18,675 nt of DNA from an uncultured Oscillospiraceae bacterium. Its GTDB lineage: Bacteria; Bacillota; Clostridia; Oscillospirales; Oscillospiraceae. Below, piece by piece: positions 6,340 through 13,998 of the stretch. The notes under the pieces are model-generated. The model searched no databases. It saw only the letters and a list, made by a program, of their open reading frames with translations, and was not told where the DNA came from. The translations under genes were made by a program, and so were the position numbers. The stretch covers positions 1 to 18,675 of the forward strand of contig CAJOIG010000048.1 of NCBI GenBank assembly GCA_905234575.1. The letters run 5' to 3'. Each line of letters starts with the position of its first letter. Within the stretch, counting starts at the first letter, position 1.

Positions 6340-7143
6340 TTATTTATGAAGCTCGGCGATGAGCTCCGCCGCGATGGAGACGGCGATCTCCTCCGGGGTC
6401 TCGGCGCCGATGGGCAGGCCGACGGGCATGTGGAGCCGGGCCTCAATGTCTGCGGGAGGAACGCCGTCCGCCGCGAGCCGCTCGCGGAACAGGGCGGATT
6501 TTTTCCGGCTGCCGATGAGGCCGACATACCGGGCCTCCGTCGCCATGGCCTGCCGCAGGACGGCGTAGTCCAGCGCGTGGCTGTGGGTGAGGATGACGAC
6601 AAGGTCCTCCGCCGCCGCGTCCACGGTCATGCGCTCCTCCGGAACGACGCGCCGCTCGGCCGCGGGGAAGCGCTCCGCCGTGAGAAGCTCCGCCCGGGGG
6701 TCCGTCACCGTGACGGGAAGGTCCAGCAGGGCGAGGACGTCCGCAAGGGCCCTGCCCACATGGCCCGCGCCGAAAAGGAGCACCCGCGGCGGCTTCGGGA
6801 GCGCCGCGAGCAGCGCGGCCGCGTCCTCCGGGCCAAGGACCCGGAAAACCACCGTGGCGCTGCCGCCGCAGATCGCGCCGGTGGCCTCGCCGGGCGCGCT
6901 GCCGAGGGAGTAGGTCCGGCGGAGCTCACCGCCGGCGCGGAGCACGTCCCGGGCGTCCCGCTGGGCGAGATACTCCAGGCCACCGCCGCCGACGGTGCCG
7001 GAAAACCGGCCGTCCGGCCCGAGGAGCATCCGCGCCCCGGTCTTCCGCGGGGCCGAGCCCTCCGTGGCCTCGATCTCCGCGAGCACGCCCCGTCCCGCCG
7101 GGTCGGCGGCGAGCCGGGCCAGCGCCTCCCGCACGTCGTTCAT
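6340..7143 (-). CDS. xdhC: XdhC/CoxI family protein (molybdenum hydroxylase maturation factor)
   Basis: XdhC proteins bind the molybdenum cofactor and help sulfurate and insert it into xanthine dehydrogenase-type enzymes. This 267-residue protein has the family N-terminal region (GSAPRKTGARML, GTVGGGGLE, then AICGGSATVVF with the CGG motif at 92-94). A Rossmann-type C-terminal domain follows: LLFGAGHVGRAL at 122-132, THSHALDYAVL near 186-196 and YVGLIGSRKKSALFRERL at 206-223. AGGAGGGG precedes the ATG. No molybdenum hydroxylase subunits lie in the window, so it is separated from its client enzyme. Selenium-dependent molybdenum hydroxylases of Clostridia are one possible partner, which is inference. 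Confidence 0.9.
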   Translation of the reverse strand: MNDVREALARLAADPAGRGVLAEIEATEGSAPRKTGARMLLGPDGRFSGTVGGGGLEYLAQRDARDVLRAGGELRRTYSLGSAPGEATGAICGGSATVVFRVLGPEDAAALLAALPKPPRVLLFGAGHVGRALADVLALLDLPVTVTDPRAELLTAERFPAAERRVVPEERMTVDAAAEDLVVILTHSHALDYAVLRQAMATEARYVGLIGSRKKSALFRERLAADGVPPADIEARLHMPVGLPIGAETPEEIAVSIAAELIAELHK

Positions 7144-7176
7144 GGGATCCCCTCCTGCCGTGATCTTCTCGGCTTC

Positions 7177-7205
7177 ATTATGCGGCGGCAGCCCCGAAAA
7201 CGCAA
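7177..7205 (-). promoter_or_regulatory. Candidate promoter of xdhC
   Basis: On the minus strand TTGCGT (7200-7205), 17 bp and CATAAT (7177-7182) lie about 34 nt before the ATG. It sits back-to-back with the prfB promoter, which begins at 7212. Confidence 0.55.
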
Positions 7206-7211
7206 GAACTA

Positions 7212-7240
7212 TTTACAGAACGGGATTTTTTGTATATACT
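7212..7240 (+). promoter_or_regulatory. Promoter of prfB
   Basis: TTTACA (7212-7217), a 17-bp spacer containing a T-run and TATACT (7235-7240) match sigma-A well. Transcription would start near 7247, giving a leader of about 28 nt. AGAGGA (7258-7263) serves the ATG at 7275. Confidence 0.8.
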
Positions 7241-7274
7241 ATAGGGACGACATCATGAGAGGAAACATACCGCC

Positions 7275-8387
7275 ATGGCCATGCTGGAATTTGACGAATA
7301 CAAAGTAAAGCTCAACAACATCCGTCCGCAGCTTCAGGAGCTCGGGCAGTCCATGCACCTGGACGAGGCCCGCGCCGAGATCGAAAAGCTCCACGCCGAG
7401 AGCACGGAGCCGGACTACTGGAACGACCTGGAGCGCAGCCAGAAGGCCCAGCGCCGCCTGCGCTCGCTCGAAAACAAATGCGCGCGCTTCGACAAGCTGG
7501 AGGCCGGCTGGGAGGATATGCTCACCATCTGCGAGATGGCCATCGAGGAGAACGACGAATCCATGCTCGAGGAGCTCAAGGACGGGTATCAGCGCTTCCA
7601 GGCGGACATGGAGCAGCTCCGGCTGACCACGCTGCTCACCGGGGAGTACGACGCGAACAACGCCATCCTCACCTTCCACTCCGGGGCCGGCGGCACCGAG
7701 GCCCAGGACTGGACCCAGATGCTCTACCGCATGTACACCCGCTGGGCGGAGCGGCACGACTTCAAATACACCCTCATGGACTGGCTGGACGGCGACGAGG
7801 CCGGCATCAAGTCCGCCACCATCAAGATCGAGGGCGAGAACGCCTACGGCTTCCTCAAGAGCGAGCACGGCGTGCACCGCCTCGTCCGCATCAGCCCCTT
7901 TGACGCCAACGCCCGGCGGCAGACGAGCTTCGCCGCCGTGGAGGTCATGCCCGAGATCGGGGACGCCGGGGAGATCGAGCTCAAGGACGACGACTACGAG
8001 ATGCAGGTCTACCGCTCCTCCGGCGCAGGCGGCCAGAAGGTCAACAAGACGAGCTCCGCCGTCCGCCTCATCCACAAGGCCACCGGCATCGTCGTGTCGA
8101 GCCAGGTGGAGCGCAGCCACTTCCAGAACCTCGAAAACTGCAAGCAGATGCTCCGCGCCAAGCTCGCCGAGATCAAGGAGCGCGAGCACCTCGAGAAGAT
8201 CGAGGACATCAAGGGCGTGCAGATGAAGATCGAGTGGGGCAGCCAGATCCGCTCCTACGTCTTCATGCCCTACACCCTCGCGAAGGACACTCGCACCGGC
8301 TTTGAAAACGGCAACATCCAGGCCGTCATGGACGGCGACATCGACGGCTTCATCAACGCCTATCTCGCCATGCAGGCAGGCAAATAA
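7275..8387 (+). CDS. prfB: Peptide chain release factor 2 (RF2), no programmed frameshift
   Basis: RF2 ends translation at UGA and UAA by triggering hydrolysis in the ribosomal peptidyl-transferase centre. The 370-residue protein has the N-terminal helical domain, the stop-codon recognition tripeptide SPF (207-209, in RISPFDANARRQ) that marks RF2 rather than RF1, and the catalytic GGQ (252-254, in SSGAGGQKVNKTSS). Many bacteria place an in-frame UGA near codon 25 that must be bypassed by +1 frameshifting. Here the matching region (LGQSMHLDEARAEIEKL) is one continuous frame with no UGA, so that autoregulatory switch is absent. It has its own promoter and terminator. The usual neighbour secA is not next to it. 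Confidence 0.97.
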   Translation: MAMLEFDEYKVKLNNIRPQLQELGQSMHLDEARAEIEKLHAESTEPDYWNDLERSQKAQRRLRSLENKCARFDKLEAGWEDMLTICEMAIEENDESMLEELKDGYQRFQADMEQLRLTTLLTGEYDANNAILTFHSGAGGTEAQDWTQMLYRMYTRWAERHDFKYTLMDWLDGDEAGIKSATIKIEGENAYGFLKSEHGVHRLVRISPFDANARRQTSFAAVEVMPEIGDAGEIELKDDDYEMQVYRSSGAGGQKVNKTSSAVRLIHKATGIVVSSQVERSHFQNLENCKQMLRAKLAEIKEREHLEKIEDIKGVQMKIEWGSQIRSYVFMPYTLAKDTRTGFENGNIQAVMDGDIDGFINAYLAMQAGK

Positions 8388-8410
8388 GCGCCGCACAACC
8401 AACAGAATCA

Positions 8411-8445
8411 CACCGCCCGGAGCCTTCCGAAAGCTCCGGGCGGTG
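8411..8445. terminator. Bidirectional terminator between prfB and the SDF symporter gene
   Basis: A perfect 13-bp stem (CACCGCCCGGAGC with GCTCCGGGCGGTG) has a 9-nt loop. Flanking ACAACCAA and TTGGTTGT can extend the pairing. It sits between convergent genes, 23 nt past the prfB stop. Confidence 0.8.
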
Positions 8446-8461
8446 ATTTGGTTGTCAGGGG

Positions 8462-9685
8462 TCACTTTTTGGCCTTGGCAAGCTGCTTCTGCAGCCAGTC
8501 CTTGCCGTCCACGAAGCGGGAGACGATGTAGGACACGACGTAGTCGCCCGCGGCGTTCACCATGGTCGCCGGGGGATCGACGAGGTTCCCGAGGGCGATG
8601 GCGATGGGATAGGCGATGGCGAGCTGGTCCGGGAAGAACACCGTGCACAGCACGAGCTCGCCCGTGCCGCCGCCGCCGGGGATGCCGGACATGGCCACGG
8701 AGGAGAACACCGCCACGAGGATCGCGAGCAGCGCCCGGCCCGTGGTGAAGTCCTGCCCGAAGATGCCGAACAGGAAGCTCATGGCGGAGCCGTCCATATG
8801 CATCGTCGCGCCCATGGGCAGCACGATCTCGGAGACGTCGCGGGAGATGCCCGTCGCCTCCGCCTCCTCCATGTTCGTCGGGATGGTGGCGACGGAGGAG
8901 CAGGTGCCGAAGGCCACCGCCGCCGGGCGGAAGAGGTGCCGGAACATGACCTTCGCCGCGCCCTTGCCGCCGCCGAACCGGGCGTACAGCGGGAAGAACA
9001 CGAACATATACGCGAAGCACAGGACGTAGTACAGGATGAGCGTGCGGCTGTAGTCGCCGATGAGCTCGGGGCCGTAGGTCGCCACGAGGTACGCGAAGAA
9101 GCCGAAGAAGCCGATGGGCGCGTAGTAGGTGATGATCTTGACGGCCTTCAGGATGCAGTTCGTCACGTCCGCGAGGAGCTTCGCCGTCATGGTCTTGGGA
9201 CCGCCCGCAAGCTGCACGCCGAAGCCGAAGATCACCGCCGCCACGATGAGGGGCAGGATCGCCCGGCGGCTCCATAGCTCGGAAAAGTCGGGCTTCGTGA
9301 AGAAGTTGATGACGAGGTCGGCCAGGCCGAGGCCGGTGTCCACCTCGCCCTCCGCGATCTCATAGCCGCCGTTCACCAGCGGGAAGATCAGCACGAGGAT
9401 GTAGGTGATGAGGGCCGCGACGGCCGCGGTGCACAGGAAGGTCAGGATGGTCGAGCCCATGACCTTGCCGGCGCGGCGGACGTTCGTCATATTCGCGATG
9501 GCGGAGGAGATGGAGCAGAACACCATCGGCACCACCACGCAGAACATGAGGTTCACGAACACCGTGCCCAGGGGCTCCAGGCAGGTCGCGCCGGGCCAGA
9601 CCGCGCCGACGATACAGCCCGCCGCGATGCCGATGAGCATCGTGATCAGAAAGCCGTAATTCTTCCAAAAGCCTTTCGTTTTCAT
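8462..9685 (-). CDS. SDF-family (GltP/DctA-like) Na+- or H+-coupled symporter with altered substrate site
   Basis: The 407-residue membrane protein belongs to the dicarboxylate/amino acid:cation symporter family. The first hairpin is TCSSVATIP (261-269), the next motif is HMDGS (296-300), the second hairpin is SGIPGGGGTG (333-342), and TM8 reads LVDPPATMVNAAGD (368-381). The family usually has NMDGT and DRxRTxxNVxGD. Here Asn of NMDGT is His, and DRxRT is DPPAT, so the Arg that grips the side-chain carboxylate of glutamate or aspartate is Ala. Asp370, Asn377 and Asp381 of TM8 remain. An acidic amino-acid substrate is therefore unlikely; a neutral one is possible. The start at 9685 follows GGAGG by 7 nt; the frame is open 23 codons further upstream into the promoter. 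An AraC regulator diverges from it. Confidence 0.92.
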   Translation of the reverse strand: MKTKGFWKNYGFLITMLIGIAAGCIVGAVWPGATCLEPLGTVFVNLMFCVVVPMVFCSISSAIANMTNVRRAGKVMGSTILTFLCTAAVAALITYILVLIFPLVNGGYEIAEGEVDTGLGLADLVINFFTKPDFSELWSRRAILPLIVAAVIFGFGVQLAGGPKTMTAKLLADVTNCILKAVKIITYYAPIGFFGFFAYLVATYGPELIGDYSRTLILYYVLCFAYMFVFFPLYARFGGGKGAAKVMFRHLFRPAAVAFGTCSSVATIPTNMEEAEATGISRDVSEIVLPMGATMHMDGSAMSFLFGIFGQDFTTGRALLAILVAVFSSVAMSGIPGGGGTGELVLCTVFFPDQLAIAYPIAIALGNLVDPPATMVNAAGDYVVSYIVSRFVDGKDWLQKQLAKAKK

Positions 9686-9719
9686 GACGGGACCTCCGTA
9701 CATTTTCTGTTTATGCTCC

Positions 9720-9767
9720 ATTATAGGCAAATTAATCTTCAATATGTATTGCATCTTATGCTATAAT
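9720..9767. promoter_or_regulatory. Divergent promoter region of the symporter and araC-family genes
   Basis: A perfect TATAAT lies on each strand: 9720-9725 on the minus strand (symporter) and 9762-9767 on the plus strand (regulator). Neither has a good -35, which suits activator-dependent promoters. Between them lie GCAT-N3-ATGC (9751-9761) and TTGCA-N17-TGCAA (9749-9775), possible regulator sites. The region is A/T-rich, unlike its surroundings. Confidence 0.6.
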
Positions 9768-9804
9768 GATTGCAAAAAGTGCTGTGACGAAGGGAGATGG
9801 GGCC

Positions 9805-10644
9805 ATGGACGGCGGAAACGCCCGCCGGGAGGGCTATCTGCACGAGCCCTACCGCCTGTTCCACCTGCGGGACACCGCGGGCCAGGAGCGGGATTACCAC
9901 TTCCACGAGTTCGACAAGCTCGTGATCCTGCTGTCGGGCCGGGTGACCTACGAGGTGGAGACCAGCGCCTACGAGTTGCGGCCCTGGGACCTGCTGCTGG
10001 TGCGGCATCACGCCATCCACAAGGCGGACATCGACCGGGCCGAGCCCTACGAGCGGGTCATCCTGTACCTGGACGGGCGGTACGCGGACCGGCTCTCCCC
10101 CGGGGCGGAGCTCACGGCCTGCTTCGACCGGGCGGACCGGCCGGGGCGGCACCGCCTGACCCCGGACGAGCCCGCGCGGCAGCGGCTGGCCGGGATCCTC
10201 GCGGCGATGGAGGAGGCCCGGACGGACGAGGGCTTCGGCGCGGGGGCGCTGCGGGACGCGCTGCTCATCCAGCTTCTCGTCTGCGTGAACCGGGCCGTTC
10301 CCGCGGAGCCGGACCCGGCGCAGGCGAGTCCCGCCGGACCCGGGGACCGCATCGCCGGGATCCTCTCGTACATCGGGGAGCACCTGGACGGGGACCTCTC
10401 CGTGGCGGAGCTGGCCGGGCGGGCGTATCTCAGCCGGTACCACTTCATGCGGCTGTTCAAGGAGCAGACGGGCCTCACCGTCCACGCCTACATCCGGCGG
10501 CGCCGTCTGCTGCGGGCGGCAGAGCGGATCCGCGCCGGGGTGCCCGCGGGCCGGGCGGCGGCGGAGTGCGGCTTCGGGGACTATTCCGCCTTCTACCGCG
10601 CCTTCCGGGACTGCTTCGGCGCGAGCCCCGGAGAGATCCGCTGA
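9805..10644 (+). CDS. AraC-family transcriptional regulator
   Basis: The 279-residue protein has an N-terminal cupin-like sensing domain (about 20-95: RDYHFHEFDKLVILLSGR, then LRPWDLLLVRHHAIHKAD). A C-terminal double helix-turn-helix follows (about 180-279: LSVAELAGRAYLSRYHFMRL, RRRRLLRAAERI, CGFGDYSAFYRAFRDCFG). ATG 9805 is chosen because AGGGAG lies 8 nt upstream; the longer frame from 9766 begins inside the -10 element and cannot be the true start. The divergent symporter gene is the likely target, with the ligand being its substrate or a related metabolite, by inference. A weak GGGCGA/TCGTCCC pairing just after the stop is not a convincing terminator. Confidence 0.92.
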   Translation: MDGGNARREGYLHEPYRLFHLRDTAGQERDYHFHEFDKLVILLSGRVTYEVETSAYELRPWDLLLVRHHAIHKADIDRAEPYERVILYLDGRYADRLSPGAELTACFDRADRPGRHRLTPDEPARQRLAGILAAMEEARTDEGFGAGALRDALLIQLLVCVNRAVPAEPDPAQASPAGPGDRIAGILSYIGEHLDGDLSVAELAGRAYLSRYHFMRLFKEQTGLTVHAYIRRRRLLRAAERIRAGVPAGRAAAECGFGDYSAFYRAFRDCFGASPGEIR

Positions 10645-10698
10645 GATCGGGCGAAAAAATCGTCCCGGGGTCTTTCCCTTTGCGGCGGAATGTGTTAA

Positions 10699-10704
10699 TA
10701 TGAT
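10699..10704 (+). promoter_or_regulatory. Candidate -10 of the XpaC-to-alr operon, placing the start at the ATG
   Basis: TATGAT (5 of 6) ends 6 nt before ATG 10711, so transcription would begin at or next to the start codon. No Shine-Dalgarno sequence precedes the ATG. The -35 region (around CCCTTT, 10676-10681) is weak. Confidence 0.5.
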
Positions 10705-10710
10705 GTCACT

Positions 10711-12105
10711 ATGAGTACTTATAATTATAATTTCAATGGAAGCCCCTCTCCGGGGCCGGGACCGGGCAACACCCGTCCCCCGCACAACAACGGCGACGAC
10801 AAGATCGAGACGATCTCCTGGATCATCGACGTGGGCCTTCTGATTCTCGGCCCCTTCTCCGTCGTCGGCCTGTTCCTGACCATCGCCCACGCCATGGGGC
10901 ACGACTTCGTCGGCAGCATCATCCGCTCCATCCGCAAGGGCATGAACAGCTCGAACATCGGCGGCGCGTCCGCCACCCGGGGGACCATGGGCTTCGACGT
11001 CGGCCAGAACCGCACGACCTCCAGCCGGGTCTACGGCACGGCCTACTCCGCGCCGAGCCAGGAGGTCCGGCAGGAGGCCCAGCCGGCGCAGGAATCCAAG
11101 GCCGGGAGCCGGAAGGCCAAGGCCGAGGAGAAGGCGGCGAAGGCGGACGACGGCATCCAGCACGCCGACCGGGGCTCCCGGGCCATGGAGATCGCGGGCT
11201 GGATCGTGGGCGTGTTCGGCCTTCTTGCCACGCTCGGCGTCGTCGGCGGGACCGTGTGGTCCGTGCTGTCGAGCCTCGCCGTGGTGCTCGGCGGCGGCGC
11301 GCTGATCTTCGCCGGGCGCAAGGCCAGGCGCAAGGAGGCCGCCTTCAAGCGCTGCATGACCGTCTCCGGCACCACCGGCCTCGTGCGGATCGCGGGCCTC
11401 GCCAAAACCCTCGGCCTGAGCGAGGAGGATCTCGAAAAGCAGCTCGAGGAGATGATCGACCGCGGCTATTACGGCGAGCGGGCGTACATCGACCACGCCC
11501 GGGGCCTTCTCGTCATCGAGCCCGAGCAGATGCGGGACGTCTACCGCGTGGAGGACGAGGTGAAGGCCGCCGCCCGCAGCGCCCAGCGCACCGCCGACGA
11601 GATGACGACCATGTCCGAATACGAGAAGATCCTCGAGCAGATCCGGCAGGCGGATGAGGACATCGCGGACGAGACCATGAGCGAGAAGATCCGCACCATG
11701 CGGGAGCTCACCGCCGCCATCTTCCAGGAGGTGGAGGAGCACCCCGCGAAAAAGCCGCAGATCCAGCGCTTCATGAACTACTACCTCCCCACCACGCTGA
11801 AGCTCCTCGACTCCTACGCGCGCATCGAGCAGCAGGGCGTCTCGGGGGACAACATGGCCAAGGCCAAGGCCGACATCGAGCGCATCGCGGACACCCTCGT
11901 GGAGGGATACAAAAAGCAGCTCGACACGCTGTATCAGTCCGAGGCGGTGGACATCGCCGGCGACGTGAGCGTCATCGAGAGCATGATGCGCCGGGACGGC
12001 CTCGCCGGCGGAAGCGACTTCCGCATCCCTACGGATTTCACCCCGGCCCCGCAATCCGCTCCGGCGGAGGACAAGCCCGAGGGCCAGGTACTGGGAGGAC
12101 ATTGA
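10711..12105 (+). CDS. Membrane protein with winged-helix-like and XpaC domains
   Basis: The 464-residue protein starts with a Gly/Pro/Asn-rich tail (1-30), then a hydrophobic segment (35-62). An Ala/Lys/Glu-rich linker (about 115-150) and two further membrane segments (160-182 and 184-202) follow. Residues 217-270 look like a winged helix (TTGLVRIAGLAKTLGLSEED, then GYYGERAYIDHARGLLVIEP). The rest (about 300-430) is a helical domain matching the XpaC family, named for 5-bromo-4-chloroindolyl phosphate hydrolysis: FQEVEEHP, QIQRFMNYYLPTTLKLLDSY, and IERIADTLVEGYKKQLDTLY. The biochemical role of that family is poorly known; it is often found beside TelA-type genes, which are absent here. It is the first gene of the operon, 4 nt before the phosphorylase gene. 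Lacking a Shine-Dalgarno sequence, it may be read from a leaderless mRNA. Confidence 0.82.
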   Translation: MSTYNYNFNGSPSPGPGPGNTRPPHNNGDDKIETISWIIDVGLLILGPFSVVGLFLTIAHAMGHDFVGSIIRSIRKGMNSSNIGGASATRGTMGFDVGQNRTTSSRVYGTAYSAPSQEVRQEAQPAQESKAGSRKAKAEEKAAKADDGIQHADRGSRAMEIAGWIVGVFGLLATLGVVGGTVWSVLSSLAVVLGGGALIFAGRKARRKEAAFKRCMTVSGTTGLVRIAGLAKTLGLSEEDLEKQLEEMIDRGYYGERAYIDHARGLLVIEPEQMRDVYRVEDEVKAAARSAQRTADEMTTMSEYEKILEQIRQADEDIADETMSEKIRTMRELTAAIFQEVEEHPAKKPQIQRFMNYYLPTTLKLLDSYARIEQQGVSGDNMAKAKADIERIADTLVEGYKKQLDTLYQSEAVDIAGDVSVIESMMRRDGLAGGSDFRIPTDFTPAPQSAPAEDKPEGQVLGGH

Positions 12106-12109
12106 CGCT

Positions 12110-12946
12110 ATGAACAATCCGTATTACGACAAGCTCCTGCGCTGCGTCTCCCAGGTCCGGGAGCGCATCGGGGACTTCGAGCCCCGCATCGCCCTGACGC
12201 TGGGCTCCGGCCTCGGACCCCTGGCGGACATGGTGGACGTCGCCTATACCGTGCCCTACGGCGAGATCGACGGCCTGCCGTCCTCCACCGCCCCCGGGCA
12301 TCAGGGCCGGTTCCTCTTCGGCACGATCGCCGGCGTTCCCGTGGTGTGCCTGCAGGGACGGCTGCACCTCTACGAGGGCTGGGACGTGCACGACGTGGTG
12401 CTCCCCACCCGGATCGTCGGCCTGCTCGGCGCGAAGACTCTCTTCCTCACGAACGCCTCGGGCAGCCTGGATCCCGCCATCGAGACGCCGTCCCTCATGG
12501 TGATCTCCGACCACATCCTTCTAGGCTGCCCGAACCCCCTCGCCGGCCCGAACCTCGACGCCCTGGGCCCCCGGTTCCCGGACATGACGAACGCCTACGA
12601 CCCGGCCATCCGGGCGCTGCTTCTGCGCCGCGGCGCGGAGATGGGCCTTCCCATGACCGAGGGCGTGTACGTCCAGCTCTCCGGCCCCAGTTACGAGACC
12701 CCCGCCGAGGTCCGCTTCCTCGGGCAGATCGGCGGCGGCGCGGTGGGCATGTCCACCGCCTGCGAGACCATCGCCGCCCGGCACATGGGCCTGCGGGTGT
12801 GCGGCGTCTCCTGCATCACGAACAAGGGCGCCGGCATCTCGGACGCGCCCCTGGACCACAGCGAGGTCCTGGAGGCGGGCGAGCTCATCGGACCGCGGTT
12901 TTCCGCCTTCGTCGCCTCCGTGCTCCCGGAGATCGACGCTCTATGA
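12110..12946 (+). CDS. Purine nucleoside phosphorylase, trimeric PNP/MTAP family
   Basis: The enzyme cleaves purine nucleosides with phosphate to the base and ribose-1-phosphate. The 278 residues align with human PNP almost without shift: Ser33 and His64 (phosphate), Arg84-His86-Tyr88 in GRLHLYEG, Glu196 in SGPSYETPAE, Met214 in VGMST, Asn238 in ITNKG, and His250 in LDHSEVLEAG. His250 matches the residue that holds the ribose 5'-OH in PNPs, so inosine and guanosine may be accepted. Two signature stretches deviate: TNASGSL replaces the usual TNAAGGL, and MSTACET replaces MSTVPEV. Together with the next two genes this points to methylthioinosine or another 5'-modified inosine as a possible substrate. 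GGGAGGA lies inside the upstream gene. The stop overlaps mtnA by ATGA. Confidence 0.9.
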   Translation: MNNPYYDKLLRCVSQVRERIGDFEPRIALTLGSGLGPLADMVDVAYTVPYGEIDGLPSSTAPGHQGRFLFGTIAGVPVVCLQGRLHLYEGWDVHDVVLPTRIVGLLGAKTLFLTNASGSLDPAIETPSLMVISDHILLGCPNPLAGPNLDALGPRFPDMTNAYDPAIRALLLRRGAEMGLPMTEGVYVQLSGPSYETPAEVRFLGQIGGGAVGMSTACETIAARHMGLRVCGVSCITNKGAGISDAPLDHSEVLEAGELIGPRFSAFVASVLPEIDAL

Positions 12947-13998
12947 CCGAACGCCCAAAAAACATCGCGCTCTCGCCCGACGGGAGCGCGGTTCGTATTG
13001 TTGACCAGACCCGGCTGCCCGGTGAGCTCGTTTTCCTTGACCTGCGCGGCCGGGACGAGCTCTACGAGGCCATCCGCGCCCTGCGGGTCCGCGGCGCGCC
13101 CGCCCTCGGCATCTTCGGGGCGTACGCGATCTACGTCCTGAGCCTCGGCTACGGCGCGGCAGACTTCCTCCCCCGGCTGGACGAGGACGCGGCGGTCCTC
13201 ATCGCGAGCCGCCCGACGGCGGTGAACCTCGAGCGGCAGATCGAGCGGATACGGGTCCTGGCCCACCGGATGGACGGCGCGCCCGCCGACGAGCTCCGCG
13301 CCGCGATGCTTGCCGAGGCCGACGCCATCCGCGCGGAGGACGCCGCCATGTGCCGGGCCATCGCGGAGCACGGCCTGTCCCTGCTCCGGGAGGGGGACAC
13401 CGTCCTCACCCACTGCAATGCCGGGCCCCTCGCTACCTCGGAATACGGCACCGGCCTCGGGCCGCTCCTGCTCGCGGCGGAGCGGGGCATGGACCTCCGG
13501 GCGTATGTGGACGAAACGCGGCCCCTCCTGCAGGGCGCGCGGCTGACGGCCTGGGAGCTGCAAAACGCCGGGATCGACGTCACCCTTATCACCGACAGCA
13601 TGGCGGCCCTCGCCATGAAGGAGGGCCGGATCCAAGCCGTCCTCGCGGGCTGCGACCGCATGGCGGCGAACGGTGACGCCGCGAACAAGATCGGCACCCT
13701 TTCGGCCGCCATCGCCGCGAAGCGCTACGGCGTGCCGGTGTACATCCTGCTGCCCTCGTCCACCATCGACCTGCGCTGCCCGAGCGGGGACGCCATCCCC
13801 ATCGAGCAGCGGGACCCCGAGGAGCTTCGCTCCCTCTGGTACGAGCGCCCCATGGCCCCGGCGGGGGTATCCTGCTGGAACCCCGCCTTCGACGTGACGG
13901 ACCACGACCTCATCACCGCCGTCGTGACGGAAAAGGGCGTCGTCCATCCCCCGTTCGACATCCATCTCAAAGAACTGTTTGGAGGAGAATGCACATGA
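12943..13998 (+). CDS. mtnA: S-methyl-5-thioribose-1-phosphate isomerase
   Basis: MtnA converts 5-methylthioribose-1-phosphate into the ribulose-1-phosphate form; related enzymes also isomerise 5-deoxyribose-1-phosphate. The 351-residue protein carries the family signatures RGAPALGI (50-57), SRPTAVNL (89-96), LTHCNAGPLAT (155-165) with catalytic Cys158, DETRPLLQGARLTAWEL (190-206), ITDSMA (216-221), and AGCDRMAANGDAANKIGT (235-252) with catalytic Asp238. GCDR replaces the common GADR. The ATG overlaps the PNP stop by 4 nt, which implies translational coupling. The reading frame is open 199 codons further upstream, inside pnp, but that part is an out-of-frame shadow. The downstream salvage genes mtnB/C/D/K are not seen. 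Confidence 0.95.
   Translation: MTERPKNIALSPDGSAVRIVDQTRLPGELVFLDLRGRDELYEAIRALRVRGAPALGIFGAYAIYVLSLGYGAADFLPRLDEDAAVLIASRPTAVNLERQIERIRVLAHRMDGAPADELRAAMLAEADAIRAEDAAMCRAIAEHGLSLLREGDTVLTHCNAGPLATSEYGTGLGPLLLAAERGMDLRAYVDETRPLLQGARLTAWELQNAGIDVTLITDSMAALAMKEGRIQAVLAGCDRMAANGDAANKIGTLSAAIAAKRYGVPVYILLPSSTIDLRCPSGDAIPIEQRDPEELRSLWYERPMAPAGVSCWNPAFDVTDHDLITAVVTEKGVVHPPFDIHLKELFGGECT

Noticed and set aside
5806..7308. Plus-strand frame of 500 codons across the ECF gene and xdhC
   Set aside because: It is out of frame with the ECF gene, crosses a strong terminator and is antisense to xdhC.
7239..9275. Long minus-strand frame (678 codons) across prfB and the symporter
   Set aside because: It runs through the terminator at 8411-8445 and is antisense to RF2. 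The composition is typical of GC-rich shadow frames.
10645..10675. Possible terminator after the araC-family gene
   Set aside because: GGGCGA with TCGTCCC is short and bulged and is followed by only a weak T-rich stretch, so it is too poor to call.
9739..12117. Minus-strand frame of 792 codons opposite araC and the XpaC gene
   Set aside because: It spans two real plus-strand genes and their promoter and has no recognisable domain.
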